A stretch of DNA of 64,000 nucleotides from an uncultured Eubacteriales bacterium (GTDB lineage Bacteria > Bacillota > Clostridia > Christensenellales > Aristaeellaceae). Shown piece after piece: positions 1 through 9,723 of the stretch. The translations under genes and the position numbers were made by a program. Location of the stretch: positions 16,555 through 80,554 of the forward strand of contig CACWZP010000014.1 of NCBI GenBank assembly GCA_902765395.1, in the 5' to 3' direction. The notes beneath the pieces are model-generated. The model saw only the letters and a program-made list of their open reading frames with translations. It was not told the origin of the DNA and ran no database searches. The number at the start of each line of letters is the position of its first letter. Position 1 is the first letter of the stretch.

Positions 1-746
1 GCGCTCTCCAGCCGCTCCAGGAGTTGACTCAATTCGTTGCCGTACAGCCCTTCGCCGCTCTCCCGGTCGATCCAGTCAGCGACCTCGAGACCGTAGTCGT
101 TCACCGCGTAGATCATGGCCTCATTCATCAAAACGACCCTGCAGCCCGCGCAATCCGCCAGCAGCGCCCGGTTATCCGTCAGCAGCTGATCCAGTCGCGC
201 GTCGGCGGTCTGCGCGTTCTGGATGTACCTCTGGGCGTAACCCGGGTCCAGCGACTGCATCGTCGCGGCCACGCTGTCGATGATCTCCTTCGCGCCGTCG
301 ATGGACATATAAAGGTGCGGATTAGCGCCGTCCAGGTGGCTCTCCGATTCACCGTCAGCGGGCTTATCCTGGTTGTAAAGCTCCAGATTGTACAGCACCG
401 CCGACACAGCCGGGCCGTTCTCCTCCAGGCTGAACAGTGCGCTTTCAAACCCCTCCAGCCCGTGCCCGCCGATGATGATGGCGTCCGCATTGGCCAGCAT
501 CGCCGCGTCCCAGTCGGAGATATGATAATCCCTCAGACACCCGTCCTGGGGCTGGGCCATCACGTGCAGCTCGGCGTCCGGTACGCCGTCCATCACGGCG
601 TCCGTCAGCGCATAGACCGGCCAAAAGCTGGCGTAGACGGAAATAGACTGGTTTTCCGGCTCGACAAGCCGTTTGCAGCCCGTCAAAGCCGTCAATATAC
701 ACAAAATTAGCGTGACGATGGCGATTCTTCGCCGCAAGCCGGTCAC
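1..746 (-). CDS. Metal (zinc/manganese) ABC transporter substrate-binding lipoprotein, partial
   Basis: Extracytoplasmic binding protein of the ZnuA/TroA family that captures a divalent metal for an ABC importer. The 248 codons present begin with a GTG at 746 that overlaps the miaA stop codon (GTGA), followed by a hydrophobic signal segment and a lipobox ending LTGC (Cys at about residue 24). The mature part starts with the family-like YASFWPVYALTD and carries an NPHLYMS segment like the NPH motif that contributes a metal-binding histidine. The 3' end runs off the window. Zinc versus manganese cannot be decided here, and the permease and ATPase genes would lie outside the window. Confidence 0.8.
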   Translation of the reverse strand, partial: MTGLRRRIAIVTLILCILTALTGCKRLVEPENQSISVYASFWPVYALTDAVMDGVPDAELHVMAQPQDGCLRDYHISDWDAAMLANADAIIIGGHGLEGFESALFSLEENGPAVSAVLYNLELYNQDKPADGESESHLDGANPHLYMSIDGAKEIIDSVAATMQSLDPGYAQRYIQNAQTADARLDQLLTDNRALLADCAGCRVVLMNEAMIYAVNDYGLEVADWIDRESGEGLYGNELSQLLERLES

Positions 747-1696
747 TTCCTTTTGATGCGCTCGTCGATGATTTCCTTCATTTGCAGGGCCAGCGCTTCC
801 GCGCCCTGTCCCTGCGCGGGCAGCCAGATCACCCGTTCGTCCCGCCGGAACCAGGTCAGCTGGCGCTTGGCCAGGTTTCGGCTGGCCTTTTTCGTCAGGT
901 ACACGGCCTTGTCCATGGAACACTCGCCCCGCAGCGCGGCGGCGATCTCCTTGTAGCCGATGGCCTGCATGGCCGTGGGATGCCGTTGCTCGTCGGCCAT
1001 CAGATTGCGCACCTCGTCGACGAGCCCTGCCGCCAGCATGCCGTCTACGCGCTCGTCGATGCGCGCGTAGAGCGCCTCCCGGGGCCAGTCCAGCGCGAAG
1101 ATCACCGCGTCATGCTCCCCCTCCCGCTGCCTGTCCAGCCGGGTATGCTCGGTCTGGGTCACGCCGGTCAGGCGATAGATCTCGATGGCCCGGGACACCC
1201 GCCGAACGTCGTTTTCGTGCAGCCTCGCGGCGCTTTCGGGGTCGATTTCAAGCAGCATGTCGTGCAGCCGACGCTTGCCGTCCGGCTCCTGCGCCAGGGC
1301 CAGCAGTTCCTGGTGCATGGCCGCGTCGCTCGCCTGGGTGGAAAAGCTCATGGGCCGGGTCACGGCGTCGATGTACAGTCCTGTGCCGCCGCAGAGCACC
1401 GGAATGCGTCTGCGGGCCGTCACGTCCGCGATGCATGCCTTGGCGGCTTCCCGGTAGGCATCGGCGGAGAACTTCTCGCTTGGCGACACGCAGCCCAGCA
1501 GGTGGTGCGGCACGCCGCCCATCTCGTCCTTCGAGGGCATCGCGGAGAGCACATTCATGCCGGAATAGATCTGCATGGAATCCGCCGAGATCACCTCGCC
1601 GCCGATCAATTGACACAACGCTACGGCGCAGGCCGTCTTGCCGGAGGCCGTCGGCCCGGCGATCACCGGCAGCAGCGGTTTGCTCGTCATATCCAT
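743..1696 (-). CDS. miaA: tRNA dimethylallyltransferase
   Basis: Transfers a dimethylallyl group to N6 of A37 in tRNAs reading UNN codons, the first step of ms2i6A synthesis. The 317 aa protein has the N-terminal P-loop GPTASGKT (about residues 14-21), the ISADSMQIY segment and the GGTGLYIDA motif of the family, and is of normal length. Its start overlaps the mutL stop by one base (TAATG). miaB, the enzyme that methylthiolates the same base, is in the same operon, as in many Firmicutes. Confidence 0.97.
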   Translation of the reverse strand: MDMTSKPLLPVIAGPTASGKTACAVALCQLIGGEVISADSMQIYSGMNVLSAMPSKDEMGGVPHHLLGCVSPSEKFSADAYREAAKACIADVTARRRIPVLCGGTGLYIDAVTRPMSFSTQASDAAMHQELLALAQEPDGKRRLHDMLLEIDPESAARLHENDVRRVSRAIEIYRLTGVTQTEHTRLDRQREGEHDAVIFALDWPREALYARIDERVDGMLAAGLVDEVRNLMADEQRHPTAMQAIGYKEIAAALRGECSMDKAVYLTKKASRNLAKRQLTWFRRDERVIWLPAQGQGAEALALQMKEIIDERIKRK

Positions 1697-3705
1697 TATT
1701 GTATCCGCTTGAACATCTTTTCAAGCTCGCGGCGGCTGATGACCTTCATCACAGGCCGGCCGTGGGGACAGGTCGGCGGCGCGCCGGTCTCAAGCAGCTG
1801 GCGGATCAGCGATTCGATCTCGAATTCGCTCAACGGGTCGCCGCCCTTGATGGCCGCCTTGCAGGACATCTGGGCCACCTCCGCCCGGCGCAGGTCGATG
1901 GTGGCGTTCTTCAGGCGATACAGCGCGTTGATGGTGTCCATGAACGCGGGCTTCAGGTCGGCCCGACCCAGTATGAAGGGCACGGCGCGCACCTGGATGT
2001 CCTGCTCGCCGAAGGGCTCCACGTCGTAGCCGGAATCCTTGAGCACGTCCATGTTGTCCTGGATCAGCGCCATTTCCCGGGATGTGACCCGGATCACCAG
2101 GGGCGTCAGCAGCTGCTGGGAGCCTCTCCCGGCATCCAGCTGGGCCATGAACTTCTCGTAGTTCAGGCGCTCGTGGGCGGCGTGCTGGTCGATCATCACC
2201 AGGGAGTCGTCCGCTTCGATGAGTATGTAGGTCTTGAGCACCACGCCGATCACGCGATAATAGACGGGCTTGTCAAAGTTATTCTGTACCGACGTCGGTT
2301 TGTTATCGATGCTTTTATCTGCGACTTCGGTCTGTATTTCGGCGGCTTCGGGCTGCCTCACGGAATCCAGGCCGCCGATCGTATCCTCCCGCAGCGCTTT
2401 GCCGGTGGTCGGGCCGTATTTTTCCATCTCCCGGCGCATCACCTGTTGGAACACGTCCATCTGCACAGGCTTTTCCCGGACGACAGGCGCGGGCTTTGAC
2501 GGTTCGACGGGGACTTCTTCCCGGGGCGGCACCGGAGGCGCTTCCGTGGGCGGAGCAGCGTCCTGTGCGGACGGCTCGGCCGGAGGCTCCATGGGCGGAG
2601 CAACCGACTTCGGCGGCTCCGGCGGAGCTTCCGTGGGCGGCGGCGGGACGATCTCCCGCACGGTGGCCACCCGCTCGATGGGCTTGGTCAGCGGGCGCTC
2701 CGGCCCCAGCTGCAGCACGTGCTCGCCCTCAAATGCCGTGGCCAGCAGCCGCTCGCAGGCCGTGCGCATGGCGATCTCGTCCTTGAAGCGCACCTCCAGC
2801 TTGTTGGGGTGGACGTTCACGTTCACGCTGGCGGGCGGAATGACCAGGTTCAGCGCACACATCGGGTACATACCGATGGTCACGCGGGTGCGGCAGACCT
2901 CCTCCAGCGCTCGGGTCATCATCGCGCAGCGCACGCTGCGGCCGTTGATGAAAAAGTGCTGGTGGGCCCGGGTGGACTTGGCCAGCTCCCCCACGCCGAT
3001 CAGCCCGTACACGCGCACGCCGCCCTCGCAGGCGTCTACCTCCACCATCTGCTCGGCGGTGGTCTTGCCGTAGACGGCGAAAACCGCGTGGCGCAGCTTG
3101 CCGTCGCCGAAGCTGTGGTAGACGTTTTGGCCGTTGTTGATGTAGCGCACGGCCACGCCGGGATTGCCCATGATCATCCGGGCCACGGCGTCGCCCACCA
3201 GGCCGCCCTCATAGCCGGGCTTCTTCAAAAACGCCTGGCGCACGGGCACGTTGTAGAACAGATCCTTCATCACGAAGGTGGTGCCCTCCGGACAGCCGGT
3301 CTCCTTCAAGCGCAGGTCCTTCCCGCCGTCGATATTGAGCCGTACGCCGGTATCCTGTCCCTTGGCGCGGGTGGTCATCTCCACATGGGCGACGGACGCG
3401 ATGGAGGGCAGCGCCTCGCCGCGGAAGCCCAGCGTGCGGATGTCGTCCAGCTGGTCGGCGGTCTGCAGCTTGCTGGTGGCGTGGTTTTCAAATGCGAGGC
3501 GAACCTGCCCCGGCTCGATGCCGCAGCCGTTGTCCGTCACCCGCAGGTATTCGATGCCGCCACCCTTGATCTCCACCGTGACGGCGGTGGCCCCGGCGTC
3601 GATGGAATTCTCCATCAGCTCCTTTACCACGGAGCTGGGCCGCTCCACCACCTCGCCGGCGGCGATGCGCCCCACCGTGGCCGCGTCCAGTATGCGAATG
3701 GGCAT
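1696..3705 (-). CDS. mutL: DNA mismatch repair protein MutL (endonuclease type)
   Basis: GHKL ATPase that links MutS mismatch recognition to strand incision. The N-terminal ATPase motifs are ELMENSIDAGAT, DNGCGIE and GFRGEALPSI. A proline/glutamate-rich linker at about residues 350-415 is low in complexity. The C-terminal domain has the metal-binding DQHAAHE motif (about residue 495) and the closing CPHGRP motif, so this MutL should nick DNA itself, as in bacteria lacking MutH. A GGGAGG ribosome site precedes the ATG. It lies about 50 bp downstream of mutS. Confidence 0.97.
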   Translation of the reverse strand: MPIRILDAATVGRIAAGEVVERPSSVVKELMENSIDAGATAVTVEIKGGGIEYLRVTDNGCGIEPGQVRLAFENHATSKLQTADQLDDIRTLGFRGEALPSIASVAHVEMTTRAKGQDTGVRLNIDGGKDLRLKETGCPEGTTFVMKDLFYNVPVRQAFLKKPGYEGGLVGDAVARMIMGNPGVAVRYINNGQNVYHSFGDGKLRHAVFAVYGKTTAEQMVEVDACEGGVRVYGLIGVGELAKSTRAHQHFFINGRSVRCAMMTRALEEVCRTRVTIGMYPMCALNLVIPPASVNVNVHPNKLEVRFKDEIAMRTACERLLATAFEGEHVLQLGPERPLTKPIERVATVREIVPPPPTEAPPEPPKSVAPPMEPPAEPSAQDAAPPTEAPPVPPREEVPVEPSKPAPVVREKPVQMDVFQQVMRREMEKYGPTTGKALREDTIGGLDSVRQPEAAEIQTEVADKSIDNKPTSVQNNFDKPVYYRVIGVVLKTYILIEADDSLVMIDQHAAHERLNYEKFMAQLDAGRGSQQLLTPLVIRVTSREMALIQDNMDVLKDSGYDVEPFGEQDIQVRAVPFILGRADLKPAFMDTINALYRLKNATIDLRRAEVAQMSCKAAIKGGDPLSEFEIESLIRQLLETGAPPTCPHGRPVMKVISRRELEKMFKRIQ

Positions 3706-3755
3706 GGTTTACCACCTCCCTGACCCTTGGTCAACCCCTCAAAAGGGATGAAATG

Positions 3756-6347
3756 TCATATCCTCTTGGCTTTTTCGTTCAGTTCAAACAGCTTGTTCAG
3801 CGCGTCGATGGGCGTCATGCTGACCACGTCCAGCGCGGCGATCTCCTGCACCAGCGACATGGGCGCGAAATCCAGCATGCCCAGCTGGCGATCCTGGGGC
3901 TTGGCGTGGTCGTCCAGTATGTTCTGGCCCAGGGTGCCCCGCATCTCCCCCTCCACCTCCAGCCGCGCCATGATCTGTCGCGCCCGGCCGATCAGCGATT
4001 TTGGCAGCCCGGCCAGCCGCGCCACGGACACGCCGTAGCTGCGATCCGCGCCGCCGCGCACGATCTTGCGCAGGAAGATCACGTCCTCGCCCTGCTCCTT
4101 GGCGGTGATTCGGAAATTCACCACGCCCGGCAGCTGGCCCTCCAGCTCGGAGAGCTCGTGATAATGGGTGGCGAACAGCGTGCGCGCGCCGCACTTTTCC
4201 CCTGCGATGTACTCCACTGCCGCCCAGGCGATGGACAGGCCGTCGAAGGTGGAAGTCCCCCGCCCCACCTCGTCCAGGATCAGGAGGCTTTGGGACGTGG
4301 CGAATTTCAGGATCGTGGCCATCTCGCTCATCTCCACCATGAAGGTGGACTGGCCGCCGTACAGGTCGTCTGACGCGCCGATGCGGGTGAAGATGCGGTC
4401 GGTGACGGCGATGTCCGCGGCCGTGGCGGGCACGAAGGAGCCCATGTGGGCCATCAGCACGATCAGCGCCACCTGGCGCATATAGGTGGACTTGCCCGCC
4501 ATGTTCGGGCCGGTGATGATCATTACCCGCTCGTCCTGGGTGAGCGTGGTGTCGTTGGGCACGAACCGCTCCCGGCCGATGGATTCCTCCACCACGGGGT
4601 GGCGTCCGTTTTCGATGTGATAGCGGCCTTCCTCGTTGATGGAAGGGCGGGTGTAGCCGTATTCGGACGCGGCCTTTGCCAGCGCCAGCAGCACGTCCAG
4701 CGTCTTGAGGCCGCTCACCGTCCCCTGCAGCTCGTTCAGGTTTTCCTTCAGCATCTGGCGCAGCTCGCAGAACAGCGAATACTCCAGGCGCATGGCGTTC
4801 TCCTCCGCGCCCAGGATCTTGCTCTCCAGCGTCTTCAGCTCGTCGGTGATGAATCGCTCAGCGTTGGCCAGGGTCTGCTTGCGCACGTAGTCGTAGGGCA
4901 CCTGGTCGTAGAAGGACTTGGTGACCTCAATGTAATAGCCGAACACCCGGTTGTAGCCCACCTTCAGGTTCTTGATGCCGGTGCGCTCCCGCTCCCGGGC
5001 CTCCAGGCCAGCCAGGTATTCCTTGCCGTGGCTGCCGATCTGGCGCAGCTCGTCCAGCTCGGCGTTGTAGCCTTCGGCGATCATGCCGCCGTCGCGCACG
5101 GAAAGCGGCGCGTCCGGGGAGATGGCGCGGCGCAGCGTGTCGGTGAGCGCCGTCAGCGGGTCGAGCATGTCCAGCGTATCCGCGATCAGCGGCGCGGTGA
5201 AGGCCTTGGCGCAGTCCTTGATCAGCGGGATGGTCTCAAGCGTCGCCACCAGGGACAGGCAGTCCCGGGCGTTCACGGTGTCGTAGGCGATGCGGGACAG
5301 CAGGCGCTCCACGTCGTATACGCTGTCGAAGGCCTGACGCAGGCTGTCCGAGGTCATGGGATCCTCCAGCAGCTGCTGCACCGCGTCTAGGCGGCGCTCG
5401 ATCTGCCTGGGCTCCTTCAGGGGCCGTTCGATCCAGGAACGCATCAGGCGGCTGCCCATCGCGGTGCGGGTCTTGTCCAGGATCCACAAGAGCGATCCCC
5501 GGCGGGTCTTGCCCCGCGCGGTCTCCACCAGCTCCAGGTTGCGCAGCGCGGCACGATCCAGCGCCATATAGCGCTCGGCCTCGTAGGACTTGGCGGTGAG
5601 TATGTGGGACAGGGCGTTTTTCTGGGTCTGTGTAAGATAGGACAGCAGCGCTCCGGCGGCGCTCACCGCCAGCCGCTGGCTCTCAAAGCCCAAGTCGGCC
5701 GGGGCCTTTCCGAAGTGGGCCTTCATCACCTTGGCGGCCACGGCGTAGCTGTAGCTCTCCGCATCCAGCGCCTCCGCCTTCGCGGCGCGCTCCGGTTCAA
5801 ACTGGCTGAAGGCCTCCCGGTCGTTGACGATGATCTCGCTGGGGTCGAGCCTGGCCAGCTCGTCGGACAGGCTGGCCCGGGCGTCGGGGATCTGATAGAG
5901 ATAAAACTCGCCGGTGGACACGTCGCAGAAGGCGCAGCCCGCCTGGTTCTTCTTCAGGCACAGCGAGGCGATGTAGTTGGCCTTGCGATCCTCGAGCATG
6001 TTGGTCTCGATCACGGTGCCGGGGGTGACCACGCGGATGACCTCCCGCTCAACGAGGCCCTTGGTGGTGGCCGGGTCGGTCATCTGCTCGCAGATGGCCA
6101 CCTTGTAGCCCTTCTCGATCAGCTTTTGAAGATACGTGTCCACCGCGTGATAGGGCACGCCGCACATGGGCGCGCGCTCGGAAAGGCCGCAGTCCTTGCC
6201 CGTCAACGTCAGCTCCAGCTCCCGGGACACCAGCTTGGCGTCGTCGAAGAACATCTCGTAGAAGTCCCCCAGGCGGTAAAACAGTATGGTGCCGGGGTAC
6301 TGCTCCTTGATGTTCAGGTATTGCTGCATCATGGGCGTGACGGGCAT
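3756..6347 (-). CDS. mutS: DNA mismatch repair protein MutS
   Basis: Recognises mismatches and small loops and recruits MutL. The 863 aa length is typical of MutS1. The N-terminal domain has the F-x-E mismatch wedge (F29-Y30-E31 in GDFYEMF). The C-terminal ATPase has Walker A GPNMAGKST, a LLILDEVGRGTS Walker B region and the ATHYHEL switch. A GAGGTGA ribosome site precedes the ATG. The miaB-ylbF-mutS-mutL-miaA order resembles the mismatch-repair and tRNA-modification cluster of other Clostridia, though hfq is not found downstream. Confidence 0.97.
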   Translation of the reverse strand: MPVTPMMQQYLNIKEQYPGTILFYRLGDFYEMFFDDAKLVSRELELTLTGKDCGLSERAPMCGVPYHAVDTYLQKLIEKGYKVAICEQMTDPATTKGLVEREVIRVVTPGTVIETNMLEDRKANYIASLCLKKNQAGCAFCDVSTGEFYLYQIPDARASLSDELARLDPSEIIVNDREAFSQFEPERAAKAEALDAESYSYAVAAKVMKAHFGKAPADLGFESQRLAVSAAGALLSYLTQTQKNALSHILTAKSYEAERYMALDRAALRNLELVETARGKTRRGSLLWILDKTRTAMGSRLMRSWIERPLKEPRQIERRLDAVQQLLEDPMTSDSLRQAFDSVYDVERLLSRIAYDTVNARDCLSLVATLETIPLIKDCAKAFTAPLIADTLDMLDPLTALTDTLRRAISPDAPLSVRDGGMIAEGYNAELDELRQIGSHGKEYLAGLEARERERTGIKNLKVGYNRVFGYYIEVTKSFYDQVPYDYVRKQTLANAERFITDELKTLESKILGAEENAMRLEYSLFCELRQMLKENLNELQGTVSGLKTLDVLLALAKAASEYGYTRPSINEEGRYHIENGRHPVVEESIGRERFVPNDTTLTQDERVMIITGPNMAGKSTYMRQVALIVLMAHMGSFVPATAADIAVTDRIFTRIGASDDLYGGQSTFMVEMSEMATILKFATSQSLLILDEVGRGTSTFDGLSIAWAAVEYIAGEKCGARTLFATHYHELSELEGQLPGVVNFRITAKEQGEDVIFLRKIVRGGADRSYGVSVARLAGLPKSLIGRARQIMARLEVEGEMRGTLGQNILDDHAKPQDRQLGMLDFAPMSLVQEIAALDVVSMTPIDALNKLFELNEKAKRI

Positions 6348-6424
6348 TGGAAATCACCTCGTTTGTGTTGCGTATGGTTTTGGACGGGCCGCGCACGGCA
6401 GCCCACAGTGAAAGTCAAATTCGA

Positions 6425-6823
6425 TCAATGGCAGCCGGAGCAGGTGGCGCAGCTGCCTGTGCAGCCGCCGGCAGGCTCTTCCATGTTTCCGGTGACGATG
6501 AACTGCAGCACCTGGTTGATCTGGCCGATCAGACCGTTGAACTCGTCCCGCGCGGCGTTCAGGGCCACGATGTCGTCCATCATCTGCAGCCGCTGCTGGG
6601 CCTCGTCCATCTCGTCGGAGAGGCGCTTGAGCACCGCCGGGTCGGGATTCTCGCCCTGCACCATGGCCTGCAGCTCCGTGCGCTTTTCCAGATACTCACT
6701 CATCGCGGCGGCGGCCTGCTCGTTCTTCATGGCCCTGTCCTCCGCTTCCTTCACCCGCTGATAGGCCTCGCTCTCCAGCAGCGCCTGGCCCAGTTCCCGG
6801 GTCTTTTCAAACACCTTGTCCAT
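6425..6823 (-). CDS. YlbF/YmcA-family protein with C-terminal cysteine cluster
   Basis: A 132 aa, mostly helical protein similar to the YlbF/YmcA family. In Bacillus subtilis YlbF and YmcA form a complex with YaaT that affects phosphorelay activation and RNase Y-dependent mRNA processing, and cysteines in that complex hold Fe-S clusters (family knowledge). Here helices span residues 1-110 and the tail ends in CTGSCATCSGCH, four closely spaced cysteines plus a histidine, suitable for binding a metal or Fe-S cluster. It lies two bases after the miaB stop, upstream of mutS, so it is co-transcribed with both. The exact role is inferred only. Confidence 0.8.
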   Translation of the reverse strand: MDKVFEKTRELGQALLESEAYQRVKEAEDRAMKNEQAAAAMSEYLEKRTELQAMVQGENPDPAVLKRLSDEMDEAQQRLQMMDDIVALNAARDEFNGLIGQINQVLQFIVTGNMEEPAGGCTGSCATCSGCH

Positions 6824-6825
6824 TG

Positions 6826-8226
6826 CTATTCCTCCGTCATGATCTGTCTGCCGCGCAGGGTGTTGCGCCCGGCGGACGTGATTTCAACCTCAACAAACTT
6901 CCCGATCAGGCTGGCGTCGCCGGGGAAGTTCACCATGTGGCCCCGGGGCGTCTTGCCGCCCACGGCGCCCGCGTTCCGGGTGGAGACGGCCTCCACCAGC
7001 ACGGTTTCCCGCTCCCCCACCTGCTGCTGAAGCACCTCCAGTGAGATGGCCTGCTGCAGGTCGATCAGCCGCTGGATGCGCTCGCTCTTCACCTCATAGG
7101 GCGTGTCGTCCGGATAGGACGCGGCGCGGGTGCCGGTGCGGGGCGAGTAGATGAAGGTGTAGGCCGCGTCAAAGCGCACCTGGCGCACCAGGCTCATGGT
7201 CTCCTCGAACTGCGCGAGCGTCTCTCCCGGGAATCCCACGATGATGTCGCTGGTCAGGCCGATATCCGGCTTGACCGCGCGCAGCTTCCCGACCAGTTCA
7301 AGATAGTGTTCCCGGTTGTAGCTGCGGTTCATGCGCTTGAGCACCTCGTCGCTGCCGGCCTGCACGGGCAGGTGCAGCTGTGGCATCAGGTGGGAAAGCT
7401 CCCCGAAGGCGTGGATCAGCTCGTCCGACAGGTCCTTGGGGTGGCTGGTCATGAAGCGGATGCGCGGGATGCCCAGTTTGTCGATGCGATACAGCAGCTC
7501 GGCAAACTCCGCCCCGCCGCCGCGATAGGAATTGACGTTCTGTCCCAGCAGCATGATCTCCTGCGCGCCCTCGTCCTGCAGCCGCACGCACTCGGCGATC
7601 ACGGCCTCCGGCGTCCGGGAACGCTCCCGCCCGCGCACATAGGGCACGATGCAGTAGGTGCAGAAGTTGTCGCAGCCGTACATGATGTTCACGAAGGCGT
7701 TGAAGTGGTTGCGGCGCCGCTCGGGCATGCCCTCCACCACCTCGCCGTCGATGTCCATGACCTCCACCACGGGCCGCTTCTCCGTCAGCACGCGATAGAC
7801 GTACTCCGGCAGCTTGTACAGGTTGTGGGTGCCGTAGACCAGGTCGATGAATGGATAGCGCTTCTTCATCATGGCCGCCATGCCCTTTTCCTGGGTCATG
7901 CAGCCGCCCACGCAGATCATCAGCTCCGGCTTGTCCTTTTTCAGCTCCTTCAGCCAGATGACGTTGCCCAGGGCCTTGTTTTCGGCGTTTTCCCGCACGC
8001 AGCAGGTGTTATAGAGTATCAAGTCGGCGTTTTCGCGCACGGGCTCGGCAGCCATGCCCATTTCGCTGAGCATGCCGGCGATGGACTCGGAGTCCCGCTC
8101 GTTCATCTGGCAGCCCATGGACACGATGTGATAGCTCTGCGGGCGAATGTCCATCGCCTTCACCAGCTTCATGAACTCCCGCTGGCGCAGCATCTCCTGT
8201 TCGGAGACGATCGGCCTTTCCTTCAT
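6826..8226 (-). CDS. miaB: tRNA-2-methylthio-N6-dimethylallyladenosine synthase
   Basis: Radical SAM methylthiotransferase that converts i6A37 to ms2i6A37 in tRNA. The 466 aa protein has the three domains of the family: an N-terminal Fe-S domain with cysteines in MGCQMNERDSE, NTCCVREN and GGCMTQEKG, the radical SAM CxxxCxxC as CDNFCTYC (about residue 187), and a C-terminal TRAM domain. It uses the product of MiaA, encoded in the same operon. The start lies four bases after the RNase G stop. Confidence 0.97.
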   Translation of the reverse strand: MKERPIVSEQEMLRQREFMKLVKAMDIRPQSYHIVSMGCQMNERDSESIAGMLSEMGMAAEPVRENADLILYNTCCVRENAENKALGNVIWLKELKKDKPELMICVGGCMTQEKGMAAMMKKRYPFIDLVYGTHNLYKLPEYVYRVLTEKRPVVEVMDIDGEVVEGMPERRRNHFNAFVNIMYGCDNFCTYCIVPYVRGRERSRTPEAVIAECVRLQDEGAQEIMLLGQNVNSYRGGGAEFAELLYRIDKLGIPRIRFMTSHPKDLSDELIHAFGELSHLMPQLHLPVQAGSDEVLKRMNRSYNREHYLELVGKLRAVKPDIGLTSDIIVGFPGETLAQFEETMSLVRQVRFDAAYTFIYSPRTGTRAASYPDDTPYEVKSERIQRLIDLQQAISLEVLQQQVGERETVLVEAVSTRNAGAVGGKTPRGHMVNFPGDASLIGKFVEVEITSAGRNTLRGRQIMTEE

Positions 8227-8230
8227 AGGT

Positions 8231-9718
8231 TCATCCTCGTTTCAGTGTCTTGGTGCCCTGGGGCAGGCGCTCGGGGTCGGCGGGCGAGATGTCGTACTCC
8301 CCTGCCCCTTTGCTCCCGTTGGAATGAGCGTAGGTCGCGCCGCCGTCAGGCACGCCGATGGTCTTCAGCCAGCCGCACACCTCTTGCGCGGCCTCGATCA
8401 GAAGCGGGCTTCCATCCCCCTGCCGACGCCGGCGGGAGATCTCCCGCGCGATGCGGCGGGCCGTGGTCTCGTGGGAGGGCACAAAGCCGTTGCCGCCGCA
8501 GTCGGAGCAGGTGTGCAGAAGCTGCCTGGACAGGCTCTGCCGCTCCTTCTTCCGGGTCAGCTCCACCAGCCCCAGGCCGGTGATGCCCACCACGTTCACC
8601 TTCACGCGATCCCGCGCGGCCTGTGTCCGCAGAGCGTCCAGCAGCGCTTCCTTCTGTTCCCTTGACTTCATGTCGATGAAGTCGATTACCACGATGCCGC
8701 CGATGTCCCGCAGCCGAAGCTGGCGCATGATCTCCTCTGCGGCCTCCAGGTTGTTTTTGAAGATCGTTTCCTCGGCGCCTTTCCGGCCGGTGTTTTTGGC
8801 GGTGTTCACGTCGACGACGGTCAGCGCCTCGGTCTCCTCGATCACAAGGCTTCCGCCGCTCTTGAGCCACACGTACTTTTGAAGCGCCTTGTCCAGCTGC
8901 GCGTCCACCCTGTACAGGTCGAAAAGCGGCGCGGCGCTGTCATGCAGCCGGATCCTGTCGGCATATTCCGGCGCCAGCGTTTCAGCGATGCCGCGAAGCT
9001 CGTCAAAGCAGGTCGTACCGTCGGCCCAAAGGGCGTCCACGCCGTCGTTCAGATAATCCCGCACGGCCCTGAGTGCGAGGGCGTTGTCGTCGTGCATGCG
9101 CTTCGGCGCGATGCCGTGCACGGCTCGATTCTGAATCTCCGCCCAGAGCGCGTTCAGGCGCGCGTATTCGGCGCGTATGGCCTCCTCCGGCGCTTCCGCC
9201 GCGGCGGTGCGCAGGATCAGCCCCGCACCTGTCTCGCCCACCAGGACCTTTCCCAGGCCGTGCAGGCGGGCCCTGTCAGCTTCGGTCAGCTTCCTGGACA
9301 CCCCGACATACTTCACGTCCGCAAGCAGCACCAGAAGCCGCCCCGGAAGGGTGATGTGGCTGGAGAGCCGGGGACCCTTGCCGCCGGGCTGGGACTTGAT
9401 GGCCTGCACGAGCATATCCTGCCCGGGCCGTACCAGCTTTTCGATGCGGGCTTCTCCCAGCGCGTCCGAAAAACTCCTGTCGCCGCGCAAGTCCACGCCG
9501 ATGTCCCCCGCCGCCAGGAAGCCGTTCTTGTCCATTCCGATGTCCACGAACGCGGCGTTCATCCCCGGCAGCACGTTTTCGACCCGGCCCAGGTAGATGT
9601 TGCCGGACAGGTTCTCGGTATCCGGGCACTGGATGTATATCTCCGCCAGCCGGCCGTCTTCGATCACCGCCAGCCGCGCCTCATCCTGCACGCGTTCGAA
9701 GAGCAGCGTCTGCGCCAT
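8231..9718 (-). CDS. rng: Ribonuclease E/G family endoribonuclease (RNase G type)
   Basis: Single-strand-specific endoribonuclease acting in rRNA maturation and mRNA decay. The about 495 aa protein contains the S1-like region with LGRVENVLPGMNAAF, the DNase I-like catalytic part with VVDVNTAKNTG and VVIDFIDM, and the zinc-link cysteines in CSDCGGNG. It ends soon after the catalytic core, so it lacks the RNase E scaffold tail. I chose the ATG at 9718, which gives a family-like N-terminus; a GTG at 9727 overlapping the upstream stop is an alternative. In many Clostridia this gene follows the TIGR03960/DUF2344 pair and precedes rplU; here miaB follows instead. Confidence 0.93.
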   Translation of the reverse strand: MAQTLLFERVQDEARLAVIEDGRLAEIYIQCPDTENLSGNIYLGRVENVLPGMNAAFVDIGMDKNGFLAAGDIGVDLRGDRSFSDALGEARIEKLVRPGQDMLVQAIKSQPGGKGPRLSSHITLPGRLLVLLADVKYVGVSRKLTEADRARLHGLGKVLVGETGAGLILRTAAAEAPEEAIRAEYARLNALWAEIQNRAVHGIAPKRMHDDNALALRAVRDYLNDGVDALWADGTTCFDELRGIAETLAPEYADRIRLHDSAAPLFDLYRVDAQLDKALQKYVWLKSGGSLVIEETEALTVVDVNTAKNTGRKGAEETIFKNNLEAAEEIMRQLRLRDIGGIVVIDFIDMKSREQKEALLDALRTQAARDRVKVNVVGITGLGLVELTRKKERQSLSRQLLHTCSDCGGNGFVPSHETTARRIAREISRRRRQGDGSPLLIEAAQEVCGWLKTIGVPDGGATYAHSNGSKGAGEYDISPADPERLPQGTKTLKRG

Positions 9719-9723
9719 GGCCG

